Position numbers and translations under genes: made by a program. 7,497 nt of DNA from Clostridia bacterium (lineage in GTDB: Bacteria > Bacillota > Clostridia > Christensenellales > CAG-1252), in assembly GCA_017455385.1 (NCBI GenBank), contig JAFTBD010000155.1:1-7497 (forward strand). Direction: 5' to 3'. How positions within the stretch are numbered: the first letter of the stretch is position 1; each line of letters opens with the position of its first letter. Shown piece after piece: positions 1 through 5,090 of this stretch. The notes beneath the pieces were generated by a model that was not told where the DNA came from, made no database searches, and was given only the letters and a program-made list of their open reading frames with translations.

Positions 1-594
1 CAAGCTCTTCGGGAGATAAACTTCGGTCAAATCCCTGCAATACATAAAAGCCTCCATCCCGATCGTTGTCATGGTGTCGGGAAGAGTCACGGAGGTGATA
101 GTTTGACAGAAAGCGAACGCATCCGTTTTTATGATCGCGCCACCCGTGACGACCACCGTCTTCAAAGACGCAGGTACGAGACTGTTATCGTCCTGCGTCC
201 CGCCGAATATAAAGCCGAAGAATGCATCCATATCCGCATCTTCTGCTCTGCCCACAAAAGGTATCTCAATTTTCGAAAGCGAAGTGCACCCCTTGAATGC
301 GCCGAGACCGATAATCCTCACGCTGCTTGGCACCGTGACTTCTTCCATCGTCGTACAATCTTGGAAAGCGTACGGATCGAGCCGTGTGACGGGCTTGTCC
401 TGATAACTCTCCGGGATCACTATCTTCGCAGGCAGATCCTGACGCGCAGCAGATAGCTTATACGTTCCGTCATCAAGCAAAGAAAAGGCAAACTGCTCCT
501 CCGTTTCCCCTTCCTGCCCGACGCAAGCCGCGAGCCCAATACATAATAGCGCGATAAACAAACAAATGATAATGATAGATGTCCTTTTTCTCAT
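1..594 (-). CDS. BspA-like leucine-rich-repeat lipoprotein, N-terminal part (runs off the window)
   Basis: The reading frame stays open for 198 codons from the ATG at 594 to the window edge, so the C-terminus is missing. The N-terminus is a lipoprotein signal: MRKR, a hydrophobic run to about residue 21, then the lipobox L-A-A-C with Cys24 as the expected lipidation site. The mature part has LRR_5/BspA-type repeats with the pattern 'AF..C..l..v.lP.s...Ig..AF..C': residues near FQDCTTMEEVTVPSSV and FKGCTSLSKIEIP, and further on FAFCQTITSVTLPDTM followed by FMYCRDLTEVYLP. The 'FGFIFGG...VPASLKTVVVTGG' segment between them is also typical of BspA-like proteins. Such proteins are cell-surface anchored and often bind host or matrix proteins, but the ligand cannot be read from sequence. 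A purine-rich ribosome-binding site (AGGGGG) supports the start. No clear promoter lies in the 60 nt up to the four-helix-bundle gene, so co-transcription is possible. Confidence 0.88.
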   Translation of the reverse strand, partial: MRKRTSIIIICLFIALLCIGLAACVGQEGETEEQFAFSLLDDGTYKLSAARQDLPAKIVIPESYQDKPVTRLDPYAFQDCTTMEEVTVPSSVRIIGLGAFKGCTSLSKIEIPFVGRAEDADMDAFFGFIFGGTQDDNSLVPASLKTVVVTGGAIIKTDAFAFCQTITSVTLPDTMTTIGMEAFMYCRDLTEVYLPKSL

Positions 595-598
595 GCTG

Positions 599-604
599 CC
601 CCCT
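599..604 (-). promoter_or_regulatory. Shine-Dalgarno-like site of the LRR lipoprotein gene
   Basis: On the minus strand the ATG at 594 is preceded by AGGGGG with 4 nt between. This fixes the start and contrasts with several neighbouring genes that have no such site. Confidence 0.55.
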
Positions 605-654
605 ATGATGATACTGCGATACTTACAGCTAGCGTCCGACGATCCTTCTCCCAC

Positions 655-1005
655 CTATTTCGTCTCCTTCAACGTGCGAATGGAGGAGATGAGGAGGATC
701 TTAATTTGGATCAACTGTTTATGCAAGTTTGAAAACAATCCCTCTTCGATCAATCCGGCATCATGGCTCACGATCAGCCAATTCTCGGTTTCGTTCGCTT
801 CTTTAAGTGCTATCTCAAATTTCGAGATCATATCCAAACGGCTCTGCGGGTGATTTGCTTCGGCTATATTAGCGGAAATGCTTGTGCCGCTACGCTCGAT
901 TTGATCGGCGATATTCCTTTCCCCGAGGCACTTCAAATCCTTTGCCACACCGATCATTTCGACCGCAAACGTTTGCGCCATTTCCAGTAACTTATTCTTT
1001 TTCAT
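655..1005 (-). CDS. Four-helix-bundle protein, 23S rRNA intervening-sequence (S23) family
   Basis: A 116-residue protein, the usual length of the family. The hallmark segment 'ERSGTSISANIAEA' lies at residues 37-50. It is followed by 'FEIALKEANETENWL' at 63-77, the conserved 'ALKEA.ET..WL' motif. Four amphipathic helices fit the family fold, which forms a pentameric barrel. Members are encoded in 23S rRNA intervening sequences and free in genomes. The Avd accessory protein of diversity-generating retroelements is a relative. The molecular role of free copies is unclear, though nucleic-acid binding is often inferred. I chose the ATG at 1005 rather than the in-frame ATG at 1158. The longer form would translate the hairpin-repeat DNA into a repeated MIIRAQP.NDN peptide, and a near-perfect promoter sits between the two starts. 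There is no Shine-Dalgarno, so translation is probably leaderless. No reverse transcriptase or rRNA gene is visible nearby. Confidence 0.9.
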   Translation of the reverse strand: MKKNKLLEMAQTFAVEMIGVAKDLKCLGERNIADQIERSGTSISANIAEANHPQSRLDMISKFEIALKEANETENWLIVSHDAGLIEEGLFSNLHKQLIQIKILLISSIRTLKETK

Positions 1006-1011
1006 AAAGAA

Positions 1012-1040
1012 ATTATAACATATAAAAGGGCTTTTATCAA
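1012..1040 (-). promoter_or_regulatory. Sigma-A promoter of the S23 four-helix-bundle gene (leaderless)
   Basis: On the minus strand TTGATA (1040-1035), 17 bp, TATAAT (1017-1012), then 6 nt to the ATG at 1005. A start site about 7 nt after the -10 box would fall on the start codon itself, so the mRNA would have essentially no 5' leader. Confidence 0.75.
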
Positions 1041-1080
1041 TCCTTGTGAAGAATTCGAGCGGAGCATCCTTGCGAGCGAC

Positions 1081-1160
1081 GTTATCATTTGCGGGCTGTG
1101 CCCGAATTATCATTTGCCGCAAGGCATTATCATTTGAGGGCTGAGCCCGAATTATCATTC
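1081..1160 (+). repeat. Tandem mini-hairpin array with TTATCATT spacers
   Basis: The motif TTATCATT occurs at 1082, 1107, 1127 and 1152, giving spacings of 25, 20 and 25 nt. Between the copies sit small GC hairpins: CGGGC-TGT-GCCCG (1092-1104), TGCC-GCAA-GGCA with a GNRA loop (1115-1126), and GGGC-TGA-GCCC (1138-1148). Segments 1082-1114 and 1127-1159 are near-identical direct repeats with a 45-bp period. They differ at only two positions, one in a loop and one at a stem base. The array lies just upstream of the S23 gene promoter and ends about 160 nt from the tRNA-Thr terminator. The structure suggests an RNA- or protein-recognised repeat element. Its identity is unknown to me. Confidence 0.8.
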
Positions 1161-1180
1161 AAATTCGCGGAAATTATATG

Positions 1181-1246
1181 ACGGCTCCGCCGTATGATAA
1201 CTCGCCTACGGCTGCAATACCCCCAAAAATCTATCTATTTTTCGGG
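1181..1246 (+). repeat. Further small inverted repeats continuing the hairpin array
   Basis: Three more short inverted repeats follow: ACGGC-TCC-GCCGT (1181-1193), GCC-TAC-GGC (1204-1212), and an A+T stem AAAAAT/ATTTTT (1225-1230 with 1237-1242) extended by three C-G pairs after a mismatch. They differ from the TTATCATT array, but the same design of short stems and A+T linkers persists. No open reading frame here is credible. Confidence 0.55.
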
Positions 1247-1265
1247 ACCCCAACGCAGCTCGGCT

Positions 1266-1319
1266 CGAATTATAATTCGCTTCGCTCATATTATAATCAA
1301 ATCCGCGAGCGAATTTGAT
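1266..1319 (+). repeat. Cluster of overlapping A+T palindromes
   Basis: CGAATTATAATTCG (1266-1279) is a perfect 14-bp palindrome. AATTCGCT (1274-1281) and AGCGAATT (1308-1315) form an 8-bp inverted repeat. ATCAAAT (1296-1302) and ATTTGAT (1313-1319) form another. The overlapping arms cannot all pair at once, so alternative structures are possible. The cluster abuts the terminator stem of tRNA-Thr and may mark the outer end of the repeat-rich element. Confidence 0.6.
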
Positions 1320-1320
1320 A

Positions 1321-1364
1321 TAGCTCCAAAAAAGGCAGTCCGAAGACTGCCTTTTTTGGAGCTA
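1321..1364 (-). terminator. Rho-independent terminator of tRNA-Thr, 20-bp perfect stem
   Basis: Arms 1321-1340 and 1345-1364 are perfectly complementary around a 4-nt loop. Read on the minus strand, the core is GGCAGTC, a UUCG loop closed by C-G, GACTGCC and six T. The full stem also takes in the tRNA 3' end (TAGC, discriminator and CCA). Because the flanks are A6 and T6, it can also terminate transcription on the plus strand. Confidence 0.9.
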
Positions 1365-1432
1365 ATGGCCGGATTCGAACCGGCGACCTGTTCATTACGA
1401 GTGAACTGCTCTACCAGCTGAGCCACATTAGC
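1357..1432 (-). tRNA. tRNA-Thr (anticodon CGU, reads ACG)
   Basis: A complete 76-nt cloverleaf on the minus strand. The acceptor stem is GCTAATG/CATTAGC. The D arm is GCTC...GAGC with AGCTGGTA in the loop. The anticodon stem is GTTCA/TGAAC with loop CTCGTAA, so the anticodon is CGT. The T arm is GCCGG-TTCGAAT-CCGGC, with variable loop AGGTC. The discriminator is U73 and CCA is encoded (1359-1357), overlapping the start of the terminator stem. U36 and A37 make it a target for t6A and hence for TcdA, which is encoded about 1.3 kb away. The gene has its own promoter at 1448-1476 and lies 49 nt after the aminotransferase stop codon. Confidence 0.97.
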
Positions 1433-1447
1433 ATTGGTACAGAAACT

Positions 1448-1476
1448 ATTATATTCTTTTTTTTCGGAAAAAACAA
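1448..1476 (-). promoter_or_regulatory. Promoter of tRNA-Thr
   Basis: TTGTTT (1476-1471), 17 bp and TATAAT (1453-1448) on the minus strand. The predicted start is about 7-8 nt before the mature tRNA 5' end, leaving a short leader for RNase P. No hairpin terminator separates it from the aminotransferase, so readthrough could also supply tRNA. Confidence 0.7.
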
Positions 1477-1481
1477 GGGTT

Positions 1482-2672
1482 TCACAGACCTTTTTTCAAT
1501 TCCGTGACAAATCCTTCCATTCTCTCCATCGCGCGCTCCAGCCTCTCCATGCTGTAAGCGTAGCTGATACGCACGTGACCGCGATCGGTCTCGCTGAACG
1601 CACTGCTCGGCACGACGGCGACCTTCTTCTCGAAGAGGAGACGCTCCACAAATTCCTCGTCGTTCACCCCGAGATGGCTGACCTGCGGGAAGATATAAAA
1701 CGCGCCCTTCGGCTCGAAGCAATCGAGCCCCATATCGATGAGCGTCTTATAGAGATATTTACGCTTGCGGTCGTACTCGAGGCGCATCTCTTCCACGAAG
1801 TCGAAGTCGGTCTCGAAGCCGTGCTTCAAGAGGGCGATCAAGGCTTCCTGTGCCATGGTGGGCACGCACATGATGGCGAATTGGTGGATCTTATACACCT
1901 GCTGATAGATCTCCTTCGGCGCGGCGAGGTAGCCGAGACGCCAACCGGTCATCGCGAAGCTCTTGCTGAATCCGCTGAGCAGGATGGTGCGCTCTTTCAT
2001 CCCGGGGAGGGCGGCGATGGACGTATGCTTGTTGCCGCCGTAAGTCAGCTCGGAATACACCTCGTCCGTCACGACGATGAGGTCGTGCTTCTTGATGACG
2101 GGGACGATGGCTTCGAGCTCTTCACGGGTCATGATGGCGCCCGTCGGATTATTGGGATAGCACATCAAGAGCACCTTGGTCTTGGGCGTGATGGCTTTTT
2201 CCAAGGCTTCGGGCGTCAGAATGAAATTCGTCTCCTGCTTGGTCTCCACCACGACGGGCACGCCGCCCGCCATCGTAACCGCAGGATAATAGGATACGTA
2301 ACAAGGATCGGACACCAGCACTTCGTCCCCCGGGTTCAAGAGAGCGCGCATCGTGATATCCACCGCCTCGGAAACGCCGATGGTGGGGAGTATCTCACAG
2401 GAAGGGTCGTACTCCAGCGCGTATTTCTTGTGGATATAGTAGCTCATCAACTCGCGGAGCTCCATGATGCCGCCGTTAGAGGTATAATGCGTATGTCCTG
2501 CGAGCAAAGAACGCACGCCGCCGTCGATACCTTCTTTCGGGGTGACGAAATTCGGCTCGCCCACGCCGAGAGAAATGCAATCCGGCATCGTCGCCGCGAT
2601 GTCGAAATACTTCCTGATCCCGGAGGGCTTGAGTTCTACGATCTTATGATTCAAATATTTCGTGTAATCCAT
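1482..2672 (-). CDS. PLP-dependent class I/II aminotransferase
   Basis: A 396-residue fold-type I aminotransferase, the usual length. It moves an amino group between an amino acid and a 2-oxo acid in the cytosol. Visible motifs are the N-terminal 'SLGVGEP' substrate segment, 'YPNNPTGA' at about 172-179, and 'VTDEVY' with the PLP-pyridine Asp at about 203. 'SGFSKSFAMTGWRLGY' carries the catalytic Schiff-base Lys at about 237, and the late 'RISYA' Arg at about 368 binds the substrate carboxylate. The overall pattern resembles AspC/PatA-like Bacillota enzymes for aspartate or aromatic/branched amino acids, but the substrate cannot be fixed. The ATG at 2672 is preferred over the in-frame ATG at 2711. 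A consensus promoter lies between the two, and the extra residues (MTCILSGFIINIT) would be translated promoter DNA. There is no Shine-Dalgarno and the leader is 2-4 nt at most. The gene follows tcdA closely and precedes tRNA-Thr. Confidence 0.93.
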   Translation of the reverse strand: MDYTKYLNHKIVELKPSGIRKYFDIAATMPDCISLGVGEPNFVTPKEGIDGGVRSLLAGHTHYTSNGGIMELRELMSYYIHKKYALEYDPSCEILPTIGVSEAVDITMRALLNPGDEVLVSDPCYVSYYPAVTMAGGVPVVVETKQETNFILTPEALEKAITPKTKVLLMCYPNNPTGAIMTREELEAIVPVIKKHDLIVVTDEVYSELTYGGNKHTSIAALPGMKERTILLSGFSKSFAMTGWRLGYLAAPKEIYQQVYKIHQFAIMCVPTMAQEALIALLKHGFETDFDFVEEMRLEYDRKRKYLYKTLIDMGLDCFEPKGAFYIFPQVSHLGVNDEEFVERLLFEKKVAVVPSSAFSETDRGHVRISYAYSMERLERAMERMEGFVTELKKGL

Positions 2673-2682
2673 AGTAATATTT

Positions 2683-2711
2683 ATTATAAAACCTGAGAGT
2701 ATACAAGTCAA
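2683..2711 (-). promoter_or_regulatory. Sigma-A promoter of the aminotransferase gene (near-leaderless)
   Basis: TTGACT (2711-2706), 17 bp and TATAAT (2688-2683) on the minus strand, with 10 nt to the ATG at 2672. The -35 box begins 3 nt after the tcdA stop codon, so the gene has its own promoter despite the tight spacing. Confidence 0.78.
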
Positions 2712-2714
2712 TCC

Positions 2715-3407
2715 CTATTTTTCGTTTGCTTCGAGCAGTTTGCTGAAGGCTGCGGACGCGACCGTCAACCCTGCCGCTGCGGGGACGAAGGCATTCGACC
2801 CGAGCGCGCCGCCGAAGGAAGCGGGCTTCTCGGTGGAGAAGACCACCGTCACACCGTCGGTGATCCCGCAGGCGGCGAGCTCACGACGCATCTTCTTCGC
2901 GAGGGGACAGGTATGCGTCTCGGAGATATCCGCCACCTTGAATGCCATCGGGTCGACGCGGTTCGCCGCACCCATCGCGCTGACGATCTTCACGCCGCGC
3001 GTTTTCGCTTCGCGAATAAGAGCGACTTTCGCCGTGACGTCGTCTATCGCGTCGATGATGACGTCCGAGTCCCATATAGGCAATCCGCCCACGTTCTCGG
3101 GCGTGATGAAGACGCTCTCCGCCGTGACCTCCGCAAGGGAGTTCACAAGGGACAAACGCGCTTTCATCGCGTCTGCTTTCTTCTGCCCTATCGTAGCCTC
3201 GGTGGCGACGATCTGGCGATTAAGATTACTGGGTTGGACGACGTCGCCGTCCACGAGGACGATGCGCCCGACGAAACTGCGCGCCACCGCTTCCGCCGCG
3301 TAGCCGCCCACGCCGCCGATGCCGCACACCGTCACTTTGGAGGCGTGAAGGCGCTCAATGCCCTCCTCGCCGATCAGTATCCGCAGTCTGTCGTCACTTT
3401 TTTCCAT
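2715..3407 (-). CDS. tcdA: tRNA threonylcarbamoyladenosine dehydratase (TcdA, ThiF/E1-like)
   Basis: A 230-residue E1-like adenylating enzyme. TcdA uses ATP to cyclise t6A37 of ANN-reading tRNAs into the ct6A hydantoin form. The nucleotide-binding loop GIGGVGG is at residues 29-35. The acidic strand end 'LVDGDVV' is at 51-57 and 'SNLNRQ' at 60-65 includes the Asn/Arg that bind ATP. 'GQKK' is at 74-77 and 'DAIDD' at 119-123. The downstream 'CPLAKKMRREL' segment is characteristic of the TcdA/YgdL branch rather than ThiF or MoeB, and no paired CxxC zinc site is present. The protein is somewhat shorter than E. coli TcdA, lacking a long C-terminal extension. The gene is divergent from the MATE exporter and followed at once by the aminotransferase. 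No Shine-Dalgarno is present, and the -10 box ends 6 nt before the ATG. Confidence 0.92.
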   Translation of the reverse strand: MEKSDDRLRILIGEEGIERLHASKVTVCGIGGVGGYAAEAVARSFVGRIVLVDGDVVQPSNLNRQIVATEATIGQKKADAMKARLSLVNSLAEVTAESVFITPENVGGLPIWDSDVIIDAIDDVTAKVALIREAKTRGVKIVSAMGAANRVDPMAFKVADISETHTCPLAKKMRRELAACGITDGVTVVFSTEKPASFGGALGSNAFVPAAAGLTVASAAFSKLLEANEK

Positions 3408-3413
3408 AATTCA

Positions 3414-3442
3414 ATTATAGCGCGTTTCGCCGCCCTTATCAA
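3414..3442 (-). promoter_or_regulatory. Sigma-A promoter of tcdA (leaderless)
   Basis: TTGATA (3442-3437), 17 bp and TATAAT (3419-3414) on the minus strand, then 6 nt to the ATG at 3407. This is the same -35, -10 and 6-nt arrangement as at the S23 gene. Confidence 0.78.
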
Positions 3443-3477
3443 CAGAAAACGCCCTGCTCGCCGCCGCCCGCCACCGA

Positions 3478-3501
3478 AAGGGAAGAATTTTTTCTTCCCT
3501 T
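3478..3501. repeat. Perfect 10-bp inverted repeat between divergent promoters
   Basis: AAGGGAAGAA (3478-3487) and TTCTTCCCTT (3492-3501) are perfectly complementary around a TTTT loop. The repeat lies between the divergent tcdA and MATE promoters, outside both transcripts as predicted. It lacks a T-tract after the stem, so it is not a standard terminator. A shared operator or a transcription barrier is possible. Confidence 0.6.
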
Positions 3502-3515
3502 CCCCGCGCACACGC

Positions 3516-3544
3516 TTGACGAAAGGCGGCGCATTCGGTATAAT
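3516..3544 (+). promoter_or_regulatory. Sigma-A promoter of the MATE exporter gene (near-leaderless)
   Basis: TTGACG (3516-3521), 17 bp and TATAAT (3539-3544), with 9 nt to the ATG at 3554. No Shine-Dalgarno fits in between. Confidence 0.78.
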
Positions 3545-3553
3545 TCACTCATT

Positions 3554-5011
3554 ATGGAAGACCTTCGCTCCAAAAAAATGGCTACGATGCCTGTCAAAAA
3601 ACTCTTGATCTCGATGAGCCTACCCGCCATCTTCTCCATGCTCGTCCAAGCCGTCTACAACGTCGTGGACAGCCTGTACCTCGGACATTTCAGCAAAGAG
3701 GCGCTGACGGCGGTCTCCATCGTCTTCCCGCTTCAGCTCCTCGTGGGCGCGCTCGGCATCGGCATCGGCGTGGGCACGGGCGTTTATATCTCCAAGAGCC
3801 TCGGTGAAGGCAGGAACGACCGCGCGAACCGCGCCGCGCAGAACGGTCTCTTCATGGTGGGCATCGCCATCGTCATCGCCATCGTGCTCGGCCTCACCAT
3901 CGTGAAACCTTTCGTGTACTCTTACACGGAGGATCAGAGCGTCCGCGACATGGGCGTCTCCTATCTCTCCACCTGTATGATCTTCTCCTTCGGCATGCTC
4001 ATCGAGCTGTCCACGAGCAAGATATTGCAAGCCACGGGCAATATGCGCGTGCCGATGTTCACCCAGCTCATCGGTGCGGTGGTGAATATCATCCTCGATC
4101 CTTTCTTCATCTTCGGCATCGGGTTCTTCCCCCGCCTCGGCGCGAAGGGCGCGGCGATCGCCACCGTCATCGGTCAGATGTGCGCGATGGCATTCTCCCT
4201 CAGCATGCTCCTTTTCCGCAAACAGGACGTCAAGATCTTCGAGCGCGGGTTCCGTCCCTCTTTCAAGTTCATGGGGCGCATCCTCCGCGTGGGCTTCCCG
4301 TCCATGCTCATCATGGCGCTCCCCTCTTTCACCACCATCATCGTGAACGTCGTGCTGAAAAGGTTCGGTGACGACGCCATCACGGTGCTCGGCGTGTATT
4401 TCAAGCTCCAGTCATTCATCTTCATGCCCGTCTTCGGTCTCACGCAGGGCGGCATGCCCATCTTGAGCTACAATTACGGCGCCTATTACCGCGACCGCTT
4501 CTCGGAGACCTTCCGCTTCATGCTCACCCTCGCTCTCTCCTTTATGGCGATCGGACTCATCCTATTCCAGTCCATTCCGCAATACCTGATGCAGATGTTC
4601 AATGACGACCCGAACCTCGTCGCGATGGGGCCTCGTGCCATGCGTTTCATCAGCATCTCCTTCCTCTTCGCCGCGGGCGGCATCTCCATCACCACGATGA
4701 TGCAGTCCATCGGCAGAGGCTTCACGTCGCTCCTCATCACCATCTCGAGACAGGTCATCATCATCCCCGCCGCCTACGTCCTCGCCCTCCTCTCCACCCC
4801 CGACAATATATGGGTGTGGTTCGCCTACCCCATCGCGGAGATCGTGACCTTATCCATCTTCGCCCCCATCTCGATGAAAGTCTTCAAGAAAGAATTCAAT
4901 AAGCGCCGCGAAGTGGTCCGCGCCATGCAAGGCGTGCGGGAGATGTCATCACCCGTCGGCGCAGATCCGATGGCTGTCCCCGCCGATGCGCCGAAGGACG
5001 AGAATTCCTGA
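3554..5011 (+). CDS. MATE-family efflux transporter (MepA-like)
   Basis: A 485-residue inner-membrane cation-coupled exporter of drugs or metabolites with about 12 hydrophobic segments in two MatE halves. First-half landmarks are 'PAIFSMLVQAVYNVVDSLYLG' ending near residue 44, the family's signature first helix. 'ILQATGNMRVPM' follows at about 157-168 and 'NIILDPFFIFG' at 178-188. The second half starts near 'FPSMLIMALPSF' at 248-259 and contains 'QGGMPILSYNYGA' at 298-310 and 'MMQSIGRG' at 382-389. The segments resemble MepA/YoeA-type transporters of Bacillota. The C-terminal tail after about residue 446 is hydrophilic and variable. The substrate cannot be deduced. The ATG at 3554 is chosen because the promoter's -10 box ends 9 nt upstream. 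Later Met codons (9 and 12) would truncate the usual short cytosolic N-terminus. It is divergent from tcdA and converges on the DnaD-like gene. Confidence 0.94.
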   Translation: MEDLRSKKMATMPVKKLLISMSLPAIFSMLVQAVYNVVDSLYLGHFSKEALTAVSIVFPLQLLVGALGIGIGVGTGVYISKSLGEGRNDRANRAAQNGLFMVGIAIVIAIVLGLTIVKPFVYSYTEDQSVRDMGVSYLSTCMIFSFGMLIELSTSKILQATGNMRVPMFTQLIGAVVNIILDPFFIFGIGFFPRLGAKGAAIATVIGQMCAMAFSLSMLLFRKQDVKIFERGFRPSFKFMGRILRVGFPSMLIMALPSFTTIIVNVVLKRFGDDAITVLGVYFKLQSFIFMPVFGLTQGGMPILSYNYGAYYRDRFSETFRFMLTLALSFMAIGLILFQSIPQYLMQMFNDDPNLVAMGPRAMRFISISFLFAAGGISITTMMQSIGRGFTSLLITISRQVIIIPAAYVLALLSTPDNIWVWFAYPIAEIVTLSIFAPISMKVFKKEFNKRREVVRAMQGVREMSSPVGADPMAVPADAPKDENS

Positions 5012-5060
5012 CGTAATGCGTGAGATATCTGCAATGCGCAAGAGCATTCTATCACAGAGA

Positions 5061-5089
5061 AAGCGTGTTCACGAAGAACACGCTTTTTT
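5061..5089 (+). terminator. Terminator between convergent MATE and DnaD-like genes
   Basis: AAGCGTGTTC and GAACACGCTT form a 10-bp stem (5061-5070 with 5076-5085) around ACGAA. The second arm runs into six T in total, ending at 5089. It lies 50 nt after the MATE stop and only 1 nt from the DnaD-like stop on the other strand. On the minus strand the following run is TTTCTCTG, a weaker signal, so it may serve both genes. Confidence 0.85.
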
Positions 5090-5090
5090 G

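Noticed and set aside
103..456. Plus-strand reading frames of 90-117 codons in the first 460 bases
   Set aside because: They lie antisense to the open lipoprotein frame, which has a signal peptide, a lipobox and LRR motifs.
655..1005. Avd accessory protein of a diversity-generating retroelement
   Set aside because: No reverse transcriptase, template repeat or variable repeat is visible. The protein fits the general S23 family.
1006..1158. N-terminal extension of the S23 protein from the ATG at 1158
   Set aside because: It translates the hairpin array into a repeated MIIRAQP.NDN peptide and contains the gene's own promoter. The family starts at the MKKNKLLE segment.
1081..1160. CRISPR array
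   Set aside because: The repeat unit is too short (8-10 nt), the spacers are themselves hairpins with near-identical sequence, and no cas gene is present.
1194..1421. Plus-strand reading frame of 75 codons ending in MAGFEPATCSLRVNCSTS
   Set aside because: The end is the antisense of the tRNA, a well-known spurious peptide type. The rest is palindromic intergenic DNA.
1434..2696. Long plus-strand reading frame (420 codons) opposite the aminotransferase
   Set aside because: It is low in motifs and rich in His/Arg/Asp, as expected for antisense of a GC-rich gene. The minus-strand frame has all the aminotransferase motifs.
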